Notes: generated from the letters alone by a model not told the origin. A stretch of DNA of 64,000 nucleotides from Nodularia sp. NIES-3585 (GCF_002218065.1 NZ_BDUB01000001.1:73567-137566); one strand, 5' to 3'; counted from the stretch's first letter, positions 27,532-36,767 are shown. Numbers and translations are program-made.

Positions 27532-28632
27532 GTGACAAAATCATCAAAAATCAAGCCTTGGCTACAAAATTTATTCCTCATCCTGGCTGGAGTTATAGTT
27601 GGGCTGTTGATTGTGGAAACTTTTGCCATTAGTACGGGAGTTGCTGCTCCACAGAAGTCTAAGGCGCAAATTTTTTATCAATTTATTCAACCAGATGCTC
27701 AATTAGGCTACAAGCCCAAATCTAATCTCAGAGACTTTAACACTGTTTGGACAGAAGCAAAAGTGGCGGAGGTTGCTAATACAGATAGTTATGGATTTCG
27801 TAATCAAGGCAAGGATTACACCAAATCTAACTTGTATTTTGTCGGAGATTCATTTACATGGGGTCAATGGGTGAGTGAGGAACAAACATTTCCCAGACTT
27901 GTGGAATCACATTTGAAACAACCAGTAATTAACTTAGGCGTTCCAGGTTATTCTTTTGCCCAATATGAAACATTATTTAATGAATGGATAGCCAAATATA
28001 AACCTAATACAGTAATCTTATCTATAGTTGCTAATGATTTGACGAATTATTCGGCAGATATTGGTAAAAAGATATACGATACACTTAAAGAAAGAAGTTT
28101 TTTGCCTTGGTATAAAAAAAGCTTTTTCTATAATTTCGTAGTAAAGAATTCCCAAAAAAGCTTGCAAACACCAATCGGAAAGCCTATTTCTAAAGAAGCA
28201 AAAAATGGGTTAACTTTATTTGACTTATCGCTGGTTCCACCTGAATCAGGTGTGAGTGTAGATAGTGATTATTTGACATCAGATGCTGTTGTGAAAGTAG
28301 AAGCAGCTTTATCACGAATTATTGATTTTAGCCAAGAAAATCAAGTTCAATTGTTGGTTTTTCTTGTACCTTCAAAAGAATCAGCATATATCAACGATTA
28401 CATAGAATTGTTTCCTGATCATCTAGCATTGCTCAAAAATGAAGAAATTGGTTATCAACGCTTATGTAATCTCGCACTATCAAAAGATGTAACTTGTGTG
28501 AATCTAACTGATGATTTTAGGGAAAATAGTCAGCAAGAAAAGCTTTATTTTGATATTGATGGTCATTGGAATCCTGCTGGACATGAATTAGCCGCTCAGG
28601 TAATTTTAGATACCCTTAAAAATCAATTGTAA
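27532..28632 (+). CDS. Membrane-anchored SGNH/GDSL hydrolase
   Basis: 366 residues: one N-terminal membrane helix (LFLILAGVIVGLLIVETFAI), then an SGNH domain with GDSFTWG (block I Ser), NLGVPGYS (Gly), VANDLTN (Asn) and DIDGHWNPAGH (Asp/His). It starts 10 bp after the sxtK-like gene and is the last member of the MBOAT-carbamoyltransferase operon. It may add or remove an acyl group on the decorated sugar outside the membrane. Confidence 0.88.
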   Translation: MTKSSKIKPWLQNLFLILAGVIVGLLIVETFAISTGVAAPQKSKAQIFYQFIQPDAQLGYKPKSNLRDFNTVWTEAKVAEVANTDSYGFRNQGKDYTKSNLYFVGDSFTWGQWVSEEQTFPRLVESHLKQPVINLGVPGYSFAQYETLFNEWIAKYKPNTVILSIVANDLTNYSADIGKKIYDTLKERSFLPWYKKSFFYNFVVKNSQKSLQTPIGKPISKEAKNGLTLFDLSLVPPESGVSVDSDYLTSDAVVKVEAALSRIIDFSQENQVQLLVFLVPSKESAYINDYIELFPDHLALLKNEEIGYQRLCNLALSKDVTCVNLTDDFRENSQQEKLYFDIDGHWNPAGHELAAQVILDTLKNQL

Positions 28633-28719
28633 TTTGTAATTAATTGTTCTGACAAAATCAACAAGCCAATGACCAATACTTCCTTAGTTGTAAAATCCCC
28701 CAAATTTATCTGTGGAATA

Positions 28720-28756
28720 AATCTAGAATCTAAAATCCAAAATCTAAAATCTAAAA
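28720..28756 (+). repeat. Heptanucleotide short tandem repeat
   Basis: Imperfect copies of TCTAAAA / TCCAAAA, a cyanobacterial short tandemly repeated repetitive (STRR) type, ending 4 bp before the first lectin-like gene's ATG. It leaves no room for a Shine-Dalgarno sequence there. Confidence 0.8.
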
Positions 28757-28760
28757 TTGT

Positions 28761-29729
28761 ATGACTACAAACCAAACCAACGCAGAGGAAATACATGAAA
28801 TGCCGAGTATCGAAATGTCACCCCAAGACGTTTCTGGACGTATCCCCTATCCTCCCCCAACGCCATATCCGATGATGGGTGCGGCTTCTAAAGACGATAT
28901 GCCATCTTTTGCGATGGATGGCGAAAATCTTGGGGGTTACGCCCAGTACGGTGTTGCGGCTACTTCTGGGGCAGAAAATCGGCTGGATGTCTTTACCATT
29001 GGTAAGGATAGTGCTATGTACCACAAGTACAGAGATGGCTCAACCTGGAGTGATTGGGAAAGGCTGGGGGGTTACTGTATTTCTGCACCAGTGGCGGTTT
29101 CTAGAGGCGGGAACCGGATTGATACTTTTGTGATTGGGGGCGATCGCTCTGTCTATCATCAAGGCTGGGATGGCTCAACCTGGAGCAATTGGCTGAATCT
29201 TGGCGGCTACTCTCAGTATGGTGTGGCTGCTGCTGCTTGGGCAGAAAATCGGCTGGATCTTTTTATTGTCAACTGGGATGGTGCTATTTACCACAAGTAT
29301 AAAGATGGCGAAATCTGGAGTGATTGGCAAAGGCTGGGTGGCTACTGTATTTCTACACCGGCGGCGGTTTCTTGGGGATTAAACCGAATTGATACTTTTG
29401 CCTTGGGTAGCGATCGCGCTATCTATCATCAGTACTGGAATGGCTCAAACTGGGTGGGTTGGGAAAAACTCGGCGGTTATTCTCAGTATGGTGTGGCTGC
29501 TGCTTCGAGAGCGGAAAATTGCCTAGATATCTATATTGTTGCTCGCAATGGTGCAGTTTATCACAAGTGGTGGGATGGTTCAAATTGGGTGGGTTGGAAT
29601 AATCTCGGTGGCTATTGTATTGCAGCACCGGCGGCGGTTTCTTCGCAACTAAACTGCGTTGATACTTTTGTTCTGGGTGGCGATCGCTCTGTTTACTATA
29701 AGTGGTATGACTTGGCTGGTAAGGTTTAA
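28761..29729 (+). CDS. Beta-propeller lectin-like protein 1 (DUF346/PLL type repeats)
   Basis: 322 residues. After a low-complexity N-terminus of about 50 residues (PPPTPYPMM) come six repeats of 45-46 residues. Each starts GGY and holds an NR(L/I)D core and an (I/M)YH(K/Q) then W(S/V)xW end. The repeats alternate in two types: odd copies GGY(A/S)QYGVAA...DGA(I/M)YHK and even copies GGYCI(S/A)(A/T)P...GGDRS(V/I)Y. This resembles the fucose-binding PLL-type propellers of Photorhabdus and many soil bacteria. There is no classical signal peptide. A sugar-binding, surface or host-interaction role is inferred only. Confidence 0.85.
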   Translation: MTTNQTNAEEIHEMPSIEMSPQDVSGRIPYPPPTPYPMMGAASKDDMPSFAMDGENLGGYAQYGVAATSGAENRLDVFTIGKDSAMYHKYRDGSTWSDWERLGGYCISAPVAVSRGGNRIDTFVIGGDRSVYHQGWDGSTWSNWLNLGGYSQYGVAAAAWAENRLDLFIVNWDGAIYHKYKDGEIWSDWQRLGGYCISTPAAVSWGLNRIDTFALGSDRAIYHQYWNGSNWVGWEKLGGYSQYGVAAASRAENCLDIYIVARNGAVYHKWWDGSNWVGWNNLGGYCIAAPAAVSSQLNCVDTFVLGGDRSVYYKWYDLAGKV

Positions 29730-29772
29730 TCTTCATACTCAGAGGGTGTTGGTGACGGTCAGTTTTTTTTTA

Positions 29773-29845
29773 ACGTTAGCGTAGCGTGCGCGCAGCGCAT
29801 ACCACTAAGGGCGCATTCGCGAAGCGTCTCCCCTTGGGAGAAGGA
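29773..29845 (+). repeat. Partial MITE core
   Basis: Carries the palindromic inside of the MITE-like family (GCGTAGCGTGCGCGCAGCGC, GCATTCGCGAAGCG) without either end. It lies between the two lectin-like genes and creates a false upstream extension of the second one's frame from a GTG at 29786. Confidence 0.6.
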
Positions 29846-29884
29846 CACGAAGGAAGAGAAGAAAGGGAAGAAAGGGCAGAGTTT

Positions 29885-30796
29885 ATGACAAATAGCTATT
29901 CAACTACACCACCAATTTCTGATGCTCAATCTACTGTTGGTATGCCGTTTCCAGGAATGAGTTCGGCCGCTACGGAAGATATGCCTATGTTTTCTACCGA
30001 TGGAGAATACCTCGATGGATACTGTCAGTATGGTGTAACTGCCGCTTCTTGGTCAGAAAATCGCTTAGATATCTTGATTACCGCTAGTATTGGCCCTCTA
30101 TGGCATAAGTGGTGGGATGGTTCGAGTTGGAGCGATTGGCAAAGACTCGGTGGTTATTCTATTTCTTCCCCTGCGGCGGTTTCTTGGGGGATGAACCGCA
30201 TTGATACTTTCGTTTTGGGTAGCGATCGCGCCACATACCGTACATGGTGGGATGGTTCAAAATGGAGTGTTTGGGAAAACTTGGGCGGCTACTCTCACTA
30301 TGGTGTCGCCGCGGCTTCTACTGGTGAGAATCGCCTCGATATTTTTACTGTTGGCATTGATGGCGGAATGTACCACAAGGGCTGGAATGGTTCAGCTTGG
30401 AGCGATTGGGAAAACTTGGGAGGCTATTGTCTGGCTGCACCTGCTGCGGTGGCTCGCGGCACAGACTGCATTGATACCTTCGTTTTGGGAGGGGATGGCG
30501 CAATCTACCACAAGGGCTGGAATGGCTCAAATTGGAGCGATTGGGAAAACTTGGGAGGCTATTGTCAGTATGGTGTCACCGCCACTGCTGTTGATCAGAA
30601 TCGGCTAGATATTTTTACTGTTGGCTGTAATGGTGCAATGTACCGCAAGTCATGGGATGGTTCCGTTTGGGGCGATTGGCAGCATCTTGGTGGTTATTGT
30701 ACTTCTGCACCGGCTGCGGTTTCCCGAAGTCCGAAGCAAATTGATACCTTTGTTGCGGGGGGCGATCGCGCCGTATATTACAAATGTTACAGCTAA
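29885..30796 (+). CDS. Beta-propeller lectin-like protein 2 (DUF346/PLL type repeats)
   Basis: 303 residues from ATG 29885, which has a purine-rich AAGGGCAGAG upstream. Like its neighbour it has a short unordered N-terminus and six GGY repeats of the same alternating odd/even kind (GGYSHYGVAAAS against GGYCLAAPAAVA). The two are clearly a tandem duplication; their N-termini share the PM then DMP(S/M)F patch. Located inside the peptide cluster block between two pairs of oxygenases. Possible carbohydrate binding, with no enzyme motif. Confidence 0.85.
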   Translation: MTNSYSTTPPISDAQSTVGMPFPGMSSAATEDMPMFSTDGEYLDGYCQYGVTAASWSENRLDILITASIGPLWHKWWDGSSWSDWQRLGGYSISSPAAVSWGMNRIDTFVLGSDRATYRTWWDGSKWSVWENLGGYSHYGVAAASTGENRLDIFTVGIDGGMYHKGWNGSAWSDWENLGGYCLAAPAAVARGTDCIDTFVLGGDGAIYHKGWNGSNWSDWENLGGYCQYGVTATAVDQNRLDIFTVGCNGAMYRKSWDGSVWGDWQHLGGYCTSAPAAVSRSPKQIDTFVAGGDRAVYYKCYS

Positions 30797-30807
30797 ATAT
30801 AGCGGTA

Positions 30808-30860
30808 TTTACATAGCCCCCTCCTCGCTTGCACCGGAGGGGGTTGGGGGAGGGGTTCTC
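30808..30860 (+). repeat. Dispersed GC-rich hairpin (CCCCCTCCTCGCTTGCACCGG family)
   Basis: AGCCCCCTCCTCGCTTGCACC then GGAGGGGGTTGGGGGAGGGG can fold into a hairpin. Related copies are at 33902-33947, 38875-38945 and 55675-55812. It lies downstream of lectin-like gene 2 and may also act as its terminator. Confidence 0.65.
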
Positions 30861-30932
30861 ATATCTCACTTAACTGAGAACCGCTAGATAGTTTTTCAAT
30901 AAACGCAACTCATTTTTAGGAATTTTTTAACT

Positions 30933-31940
30933 ATGACTTCAATCAATGAACTAGCAAAGCAAACAACTGTTTCATCACAGATTCCTGTTATTGACATTTA
31001 TCCATTCATAACAGGTGACACCAATACCAGAGAAACAGTTGCTAAACAAATCTCTGCTGCTATTCAAGAAGTGGGCTGCTTCTACTTAAAAAATGGTGTT
31101 TCCCAAACTTTAATTAACCAAGCCTTTGCTCAAGCCGAGAGATTTTTTACCCTGCCATTAGAAGAAAAACAGCAAGTCGCCTCAGCAGTTACCGGACGTA
31201 GCCGGGGTTATATACCCTTTGAAAAAATGTTCATTGGTAATCAACCAGGACAATTACACGAATCCTTTAGTTTTGGCAAAGAACTTGAGCCAAATAAAGC
31301 CGGAATTGACAGTTATGCAGAGGCCTTAGATGTCCCTAATCAATGGCCACAAAATCCCCCAGAATTTCGGCAACTGATGGAGCAATTTTTCGCAGCTTCC
31401 CAGGAAAGTGCTTTGAATGTGTTAGAAGCATTAGCCATCGCCTTGCAACTACCAAATACCTACTTTACCAACTTACATTCTCAGCAAAACCACGCCGGAG
31501 TTTTCAATTACTATCCGTATATCTCCCAGCCTCCCAAAACCGGACAAACGCGCTTTTTTGAACACACTGATTTAGGCAGTATCACCTTACTATTTCAGGA
31601 TCAAGGAGGAGGACTAGAAGTACATACACCAAAAGGAGAATGGATCACCACCACTTCAGTTCCTGAGACCGTTTTAGTAATGCCGGCAGATATGATGTCA
31701 CGATGGACAAACGATCAATTTTGTGCAGCACCTCATCGAGTTTCCGTCCCAGATAATTTCCAGACAGTTAAACAAAGGTACTCATTTAGCTTTTTCGTAA
31801 TACCTGATTACGACGTTCAAGTAAACTGTCTAGAAACTTGCCTAAAACCCGAACAATCTCCCAAATATCCCCCAACCTTCGTCGGCGATCATCTCCTCAA
31901 AAGAACCAATGATCGAGCCACAAAATATGGGCGTAGTTGA
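30933..31940 (+). CDS. 2-oxoglutarate/Fe(II) oxygenase, isopenicillin-N-synthase-like (paralogue 3)
   Basis: 335 residues with the same layout as paralogues 1, 2 and 4: PVIDIYPF, IQEVGCFYL, ligands EHTD and PHRV, arginine in RYS, and RWTND. It carries an extra segment after the RSRGYIPF region (EKMFIGNQPGQLHESF) compared with paralogue 1. A TTTTTAGGAATTTTTT stretch precedes the start. It heads the second oxygenase pair. Confidence 0.9.
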   Translation: MTSINELAKQTTVSSQIPVIDIYPFITGDTNTRETVAKQISAAIQEVGCFYLKNGVSQTLINQAFAQAERFFTLPLEEKQQVASAVTGRSRGYIPFEKMFIGNQPGQLHESFSFGKELEPNKAGIDSYAEALDVPNQWPQNPPEFRQLMEQFFAASQESALNVLEALAIALQLPNTYFTNLHSQQNHAGVFNYYPYISQPPKTGQTRFFEHTDLGSITLLFQDQGGGLEVHTPKGEWITTTSVPETVLVMPADMMSRWTNDQFCAAPHRVSVPDNFQTVKQRYSFSFFVIPDYDVQVNCLETCLKPEQSPKYPPTFVGDHLLKRTNDRATKYGRS

Positions 31941-31976
31941 TTCCCACCAAATACTCTGCGTACCTTTGCGCTGACT

Positions 31977-33014
31977 TTGCGTACCTTTGCGTTAAAAAAA
32001 ACCAAAAAACTGCAAACCATCCACATTAAACCCATGAACTCAATTCAAGAAATTGAACAACAACCTGCAACCTCAACACAGATACCCATCCTTGACCTTC
32101 ATCAGTTTACCCTCAGTGACCTTACTGGTAAACAAGCAATCGCCAACCAATTATTACAAGCAATTCAAAAAGTTGGCTGCTTTTACCTGAAAAATTGCGT
32201 TCCCCAAAATGCCATTGACCAAACCTTTACCAAAGCCAATGACTTCTTTGCACTCCCAGAAGCAGAAAAAAGACAACTAGCGTGGAAAGACGGCGCAGCC
32301 CTAGGATACTTTTACACAAAATATAACGGTGATTTTCGGGAAGCCTTCGTATTCGGCGAAGCCGTTTTAACAGATCACATCGAGACAGATTCCCCTGTAG
32401 CATTGCAAGTTCATCAGCACCTGGCAAACCATCCCGCTTTTAGTGATGCTATTCAGCAATTATTCATAGCTTGTCATGAAGCTGGCGATCGCATCCTCAA
32501 AGCCATCTCCATAGCCTTAAACTTACCAGAATCTTACTTTAGCGATCGCCATCCCCAGGCAGCAGACTATGGGCTGTTGCATCGCTACTATGAAGTATCA
32601 GAACCGCCCCAACCCGGAGAAGCCCGCTTCGAGGAACATACAGATTGGGGCAGTTTGTCTTTGCTATTTCAGGATGAAAATGGCGGGCTAGAAGTTTGCA
32701 CTAATGCCGGAGAATGGATTGCTGCGCCGCCACTTCCGAACACACCCATAGTCTTTATCGCCGATGTCATGCAGCGATGGACAAACGATCAACTCCCTGC
32801 TACCAAACATCGGGTACTGATGCCAGCCAATGCCCGGATTCCAGAAAGATATTCCTTAGCTTTCTTTCTTTCTCCTGGCGATAATACAGAGATTGCCTGT
32901 ATTGAAACCTGCTTAGACGCAGGCGAATCGCCCAAATACCCCCCTATACTGACAAAGGAATATTACCAGCAGAAAACTGAAGATTTGGCCAAAAGATTTA
33001 ATAATCCGCAGTAG
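31977..33014 (+). CDS. 2-oxoglutarate/Fe(II) oxygenase, isopenicillin-N-synthase-like (paralogue 4)
   Basis: The open frame begins at 31977, but the first 19 codons fall in a CTTTGCGTACCTTTGCG spacer repeat. ATG at 32034 (MNSIQEIEQQP) aligns with the other three paralogues and is the likely start, giving about 326 residues. Ligands EHTD and KHRV and the RYS arginine are intact. Its stop faces the end of the aldo/keto reductase gene 12 bp away. Confidence 0.88.
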   Translation: MRTFALKKTKKLQTIHIKPMNSIQEIEQQPATSTQIPILDLHQFTLSDLTGKQAIANQLLQAIQKVGCFYLKNCVPQNAIDQTFTKANDFFALPEAEKRQLAWKDGAALGYFYTKYNGDFREAFVFGEAVLTDHIETDSPVALQVHQHLANHPAFSDAIQQLFIACHEAGDRILKAISIALNLPESYFSDRHPQAADYGLLHRYYEVSEPPQPGEARFEEHTDWGSLSLLFQDENGGLEVCTNAGEWIAAPPLPNTPIVFIADVMQRWTNDQLPATKHRVLMPANARIPERYSLAFFLSPGDNTEIACIETCLDAGESPKYPPILTKEYYQQKTEDLAKRFNNPQ

Positions 33015-33026
33015 GGGGGCAAAGCC

Positions 33027-33860
33027 TTACCAATTATCCAAAAGGGCAATAGGTGCAGATGGTGGGGGAAAAGCAACATCCAAAGCATTCAGTTCTTCTG
33101 TAGTTAACTTCAAATCAAAGGCGGCTCGATTTTGTTCAACGTGGGCGATACTACTAACCTTGGGAAAAACTATCACCTCTTGATGCAATAACCAAGCGAT
33201 CGCCACCTGTGCAACTGTTGCCCCCCGCTGCTGGGAAATTTCTAGCAATTTGGGATGTTTGAGCAGTTCACCCTGTAGCAATGGCGAATGCGCCATTACA
33301 GAGATTTCTTTTTGCCGACACCACGATAACAACTTCCACTCACTGTTACGATGTCGCAAATTGTAGGGGATTTGATTTGTGGCCATGGCTTCACCTCCTG
33401 GTAAAGCCCTAGCCTCTTCCATATCCTTAACATCAAAATTGCCCACGCCATAAGCTCGAATTTTGCCAGATTGTTTCAGCGTCTCAAAAGCTGCCAATGT
33501 TTCTGATAACGGCACATTCCCCCGCCAATGCAGTAAATAAAGGTCGAGATAATCTGTCTGTAACCGTCGTAAACTATGCTCACAAGCGGCGATCGCCCCT
33601 AGCTGAGTTGCATTGCGCGGAGCCACCTTACTGACAAGATAAACTGATGAACGACAATGAGCGATCGCTTCGCCAATTAAAGTTTCCGCCCCACCATCAC
33701 CATAAATTTCTGCCGTATCAATCAACGTCATCTCCAAATCGATTCCGCGACGCAAAGCAGCAATTTCATTTTCATGCTGGGCGAACTTTTCACCCAATCC
33801 CGCAGTTCCCATTCCCAATACTGGCATTAATTGACCCGATAGTAAGCAAATCTTTTTCAT
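33027..33860 (-). CDS. Aldo/keto reductase
   Basis: 277 residues, a TIM-barrel NADPH reductase. The catalytic tetrad is visible: Asp48, Tyr53 (in IDTAEIYGDGG), Lys78 and His111 (LLHW). It is the only gene on the minus strand inside the block from 18 to 39 kb, so it has its own promoter. It could reduce a ketone or aldehyde in the pathway, for example in forming the amine end group, or be unrelated. It resembles general 2,5-diketogluconate-reductase-like enzymes. Confidence 0.9.
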   Translation of the reverse strand: MKKICLLSGQLMPVLGMGTAGLGEKFAQHENEIAALRRGIDLEMTLIDTAEIYGDGGAETLIGEAIAHCRSSVYLVSKVAPRNATQLGAIAACEHSLRRLQTDYLDLYLLHWRGNVPLSETLAAFETLKQSGKIRAYGVGNFDVKDMEEARALPGGEAMATNQIPYNLRHRNSEWKLLSWCRQKEISVMAHSPLLQGELLKHPKLLEISQQRGATVAQVAIAWLLHQEVIVFPKVSSIAHVEQNRAAFDLKLTTEELNALDVAFPPPSAPIALLDNW

Positions 33861-33901
33861 ATCAATTATCTACAGCGGTTTCCAATTATATAAGGTACAT
33901 C

Positions 33902-33947
33902 TTAGCCCCCTCATCGCTTGCGGGGAGGGGGTTGGGGGTGGGGTTCT
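33902..33947 (+). repeat. Dispersed GC-rich hairpin, second copy
   Basis: AGCCCCCTCATCGCTTGCGG then GGAGGGGGTTGGGGGTGGGG, same family as 30808-30860. It lies in the 200 bp divergent gap between the aldo/keto reductase and the glycosyltransferase. Confidence 0.65.
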
Positions 33948-34059
33948 TTTACCTCATAACATAGAGAAGTGCTGTATGTAAATTGAAAAATAAAAACTAC
34001 ACCATATTATCAGCATTCTGTCGAATTTTTGCCCAAATAACTTATATAAATCTCCCATT

Positions 34060-35319
34060 ATGAAAATCGCCTTTTTCGATTACCCTGTCACCATTGCTGA
34101 ACCACCTAAATCTGGGGGAATCCGCCTAGTATCTTATGCCTTAGCACTGCGTTTAGCTCGTGCTGGTCATGAAGTTTTATTTTATGGTTCAAAAGGCTCC
34201 TATCAAGACTTAGAATACTACGAAGATGGCATCATTTATCGCCGGATTCCGGACTCATGGCTTGATAAAATATTGGAACCATTAAACTTTCTTGATACTT
34301 GGAATATTTCCCATCCTCAACGTCCTTTTTATGCCTCCAAATTATTTTTCCGTGAATTTTATCGGCAAGTCGCCCAGGATATTCAAGCACAACAATGTGA
34401 TGTGATTCACATGAACATTGTTTTTCAATTCGTGCCGCTTATGCGTGCCTATAATCCCCAAGCCAAAATAGTCTTACACATACATAGTGATTTTCTGCCC
34501 TTGTTCGATCCAGTCATAGTAAAAAAGCACTTGAAGTCAGTCGATCTAGTCATTGGATGCAGCGATTATCTGACAAATCAGGTTCGCAAATATTTACCTC
34601 ACATTAACAGCCAAACCATTTACAACGGCGCTGATATTCGTCACTTCACTGTCCCTAATGATCATGACAATCACAAAGCCGAGAAAAAAGATCCTCAACA
34701 AATCTTGTTTGTGGGCAGAATTTCACCGGAGAAAGGTGTACACGTTTTAATTGATGCCTTTAACAAAGTAGTGTCTCGTTATCCCCAAGTACAGTTGCAA
34801 CTCGTTGGTTCAGAAAATGCACTTGTGCCGTGGTACACACTAGATAGAGAAGACCCTCAAATTCAAAATCTTCGTCCTTATTACCAAGGTAGCTATCGAG
34901 CGCACTTGCAAAATCGACTTACTTCTACCGCCGCCAGCGCAGTTTTTTTTCTCGGCAAAATTCCCCATTTAGAGTTGATTTCCTACTATCAGCAAGCAGA
35001 TATATTTATTTTTCCATCTGTGTGGAACGAGGCATTTGGGATGCCGATTGTTGAAGCCATGTCAATGGGATTACCTATTATTGCCACCCGTGGGGGTGCT
35101 TTCCCCGAACTGGTAGAGGATGAGAAAACAGGGCTATTAGTCGAACGGGGGGATGCAGATGCCTTAGCCGAAGCAATTCTGCGGCTGCTTGTAGATGACA
35201 ATCTCAAACAAGCAATGGGAGAAGCTGGACAGCATCGGGCGGTGGAAAAGTTTGCTTGGGATGATCAGGCGGAAAAATTGTTACACCAATATTGCGAAAT
35301 TATGACAAGCTTGACTTAA
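34060..35319 (+). CDS. GT4 family glycosyltransferase (AerI-like role)
   Basis: 419 residues with a GT-B fold. The N-terminal half has a glycine-rich KSGGIRLVSYALA loop. The C-terminal half has FVGRISPEKGVHVLIDA and the donor-binding EAFGMPIVEAMSMGLPIIAT with the EX7E pair. It should transfer a sugar from a nucleotide donor to an acceptor. In aeruginosides and suomilide/banyasides a sugar is attached to the core residue, and this is the only glycosyltransferase seen in the cluster, so it is the prime candidate. Confidence 0.92.
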   Translation: MKIAFFDYPVTIAEPPKSGGIRLVSYALALRLARAGHEVLFYGSKGSYQDLEYYEDGIIYRRIPDSWLDKILEPLNFLDTWNISHPQRPFYASKLFFREFYRQVAQDIQAQQCDVIHMNIVFQFVPLMRAYNPQAKIVLHIHSDFLPLFDPVIVKKHLKSVDLVIGCSDYLTNQVRKYLPHINSQTIYNGADIRHFTVPNDHDNHKAEKKDPQQILFVGRISPEKGVHVLIDAFNKVVSRYPQVQLQLVGSENALVPWYTLDREDPQIQNLRPYYQGSYRAHLQNRLTSTAASAVFFLGKIPHLELISYYQQADIFIFPSVWNEAFGMPIVEAMSMGLPIIATRGGAFPELVEDEKTGLLVERGDADALAEAILRLLVDDNLKQAMGEAGQHRAVEKFAWDDQAEKLLHQYCEIMTSLT

Positions 35320-35387
35320 GTATAGACAATACACTTGATGTTTCATCACCACGCTATTAATACGTATATACTGAGGAGTGAATCAGA

Positions 35388-36767
35388 TTGGCAAGTATGG
35401 AAAAAACACCACTGACTACTTTGCGTGAGATGAAACTGTTTATCATCGTTTGGGTGGGACAGCTCATTGCATCTATTGGTAGCAGCATCAGCGGATTTGC
35501 CTTGAATGTTTGGGTTTACGAACATACTGGTTCTGTTACCCAGTTTGCTTTTGTTACCCTTTTCAATACCTTACCACTCATCTTACTTGCACCCATAGCT
35601 GGTCTGATCGTGGATCGTTGGGATCGTCGGTGGACAATGATTCTGAGTGATTTCTTTGCTAGTTTAGCAATGCTATCGGTTGGTATTTTATTTTCCCTTG
35701 GTAAACTAGAAATTTGGCATATTTACTTAGCCAATATTTTCAGTTCTGTGTTCATGGCTTTTCAGATACCCGCTTTTATCGCTTCCATCACCCTACTAGT
35801 ACCAAAACAGCACCTTGGTCGTGCTAATGGAATGCTGAGTTTGATGAACGGTATCGCCCGGCTCATCGCCCCACCTTTAGGAGGTATCTTGCTAGGCACT
35901 ATTTATCTCCCAGGAATTATCGTGCTGCATTTAATTACTATATTTTTGGGTATTGCTATTCTCTTGCTGCTGCGGTTTCCTCAAGCCACCCCCGCCGCCG
36001 CAATTGACAAAAGTTCTTTTTTCCAGGAAACAACTTATGGTCTGACATATTTAGTTGCTAGACCAGGATTGCTAGGAGTATTAATTATCTCAGCTTCTAG
36101 CATTTTTCTAGTGGGAAGTGTTCAGGTGATCACCACGCCCCTGGTGTTATCTTTTGCACCCGTAACAGTTTTGGGAACTATTCTGTCGCTATTTGGCGTT
36201 GCTGTGTTGCTTGGGGGCTTACTGATTGGTATTTGGGGCGGTCTACAACGTAAGATGAATATGATATATGCCTGTATGCTCGTTACAGGCTTGTCTCTTC
36301 TGGTCGCCGGCTTACAAGGTTCTGTTGTTGTCTTCATTCTTGGCGTTTTCTTATTCTTCTTGATCAGACCAATTATTGATAGTTCAACACAAGCTATTTT
36401 TCAGGCGAAAGTAGAGCCTAGTGTCCAGGGTAGAGTCTTTGCTATGAAAGGAGCAATCGAAGCTGCGGGTCTACCTTTAGGCTATATTACGATAGGGCCT
36501 TTGGCAGAAAAAGTTTTTGAACCGTTAATGGCTATTGATGGTTTGTTGGCAGACAGTATCGGACAACTTATTGGTGTTGGTGCAGGTCGTGGTATGGGGC
36601 TACTGTTGATGATTATAGGAATTTTTACTATTTTAGCAACCGCTATTGCCTACTTTTTTCACCCCCTAAGATTTGTGGAAGATGAACTTCCTGATGTGAT
36701 TAATAGAGTGGACATCGCTACTAACCTAACATCTACTGTTCCCGCCTCAGTTATGCCGGAGATTTAA
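35388..36767 (+). CDS. MFS exporter, EntS/MFS_3-like
   Basis: 459 residues with about 12 membrane helices and the motif-A region LIVDRWDRRWT. Related to siderophore and drug exporters such as EntS. The TTG start at 35388 is favoured because GAGGAG sits 9 bp upstream; the ATG at 35397 would be 18 bp away. It follows the glycosyltransferase and precedes an ABC exporter, so product export or self-protection is likely. Confidence 0.9.
   Translation: MASMEKTPLTTLREMKLFIIVWVGQLIASIGSSISGFALNVWVYEHTGSVTQFAFVTLFNTLPLILLAPIAGLIVDRWDRRWTMILSDFFASLAMLSVGILFSLGKLEIWHIYLANIFSSVFMAFQIPAFIASITLLVPKQHLGRANGMLSLMNGIARLIAPPLGGILLGTIYLPGIIVLHLITIFLGIAILLLLRFPQATPAAAIDKSSFFQETTYGLTYLVARPGLLGVLIISASSIFLVGSVQVITTPLVLSFAPVTVLGTILSLFGVAVLLGGLLIGIWGGLQRKMNMIYACMLVTGLSLLVAGLQGSVVVFILGVFLFFLIRPIIDSSTQAIFQAKVEPSVQGRVFAMKGAIEAAGLPLGYITIGPLAEKVFEPLMAIDGLLADSIGQLIGVGAGRGMGLLLMIIGIFTILATAIAYFFHPLRFVEDELPDVINRVDIATNLTSTVPASVMPEI

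Noticed and set aside
29786-29884. Upstream extension of lectin-like gene 2 from GTG 29786
   Set aside because: The extra 33 codons fall inside a partial MITE core and the ATG at 29885 matches the start of its tandem neighbour.
28900-30790. Regular 140 bp periodic DNA, which could be mistaken for a CRISPR or satellite array
   Set aside because: The period equals 45-46 codons of in-frame GGY propeller repeats, so it is coding repetition.
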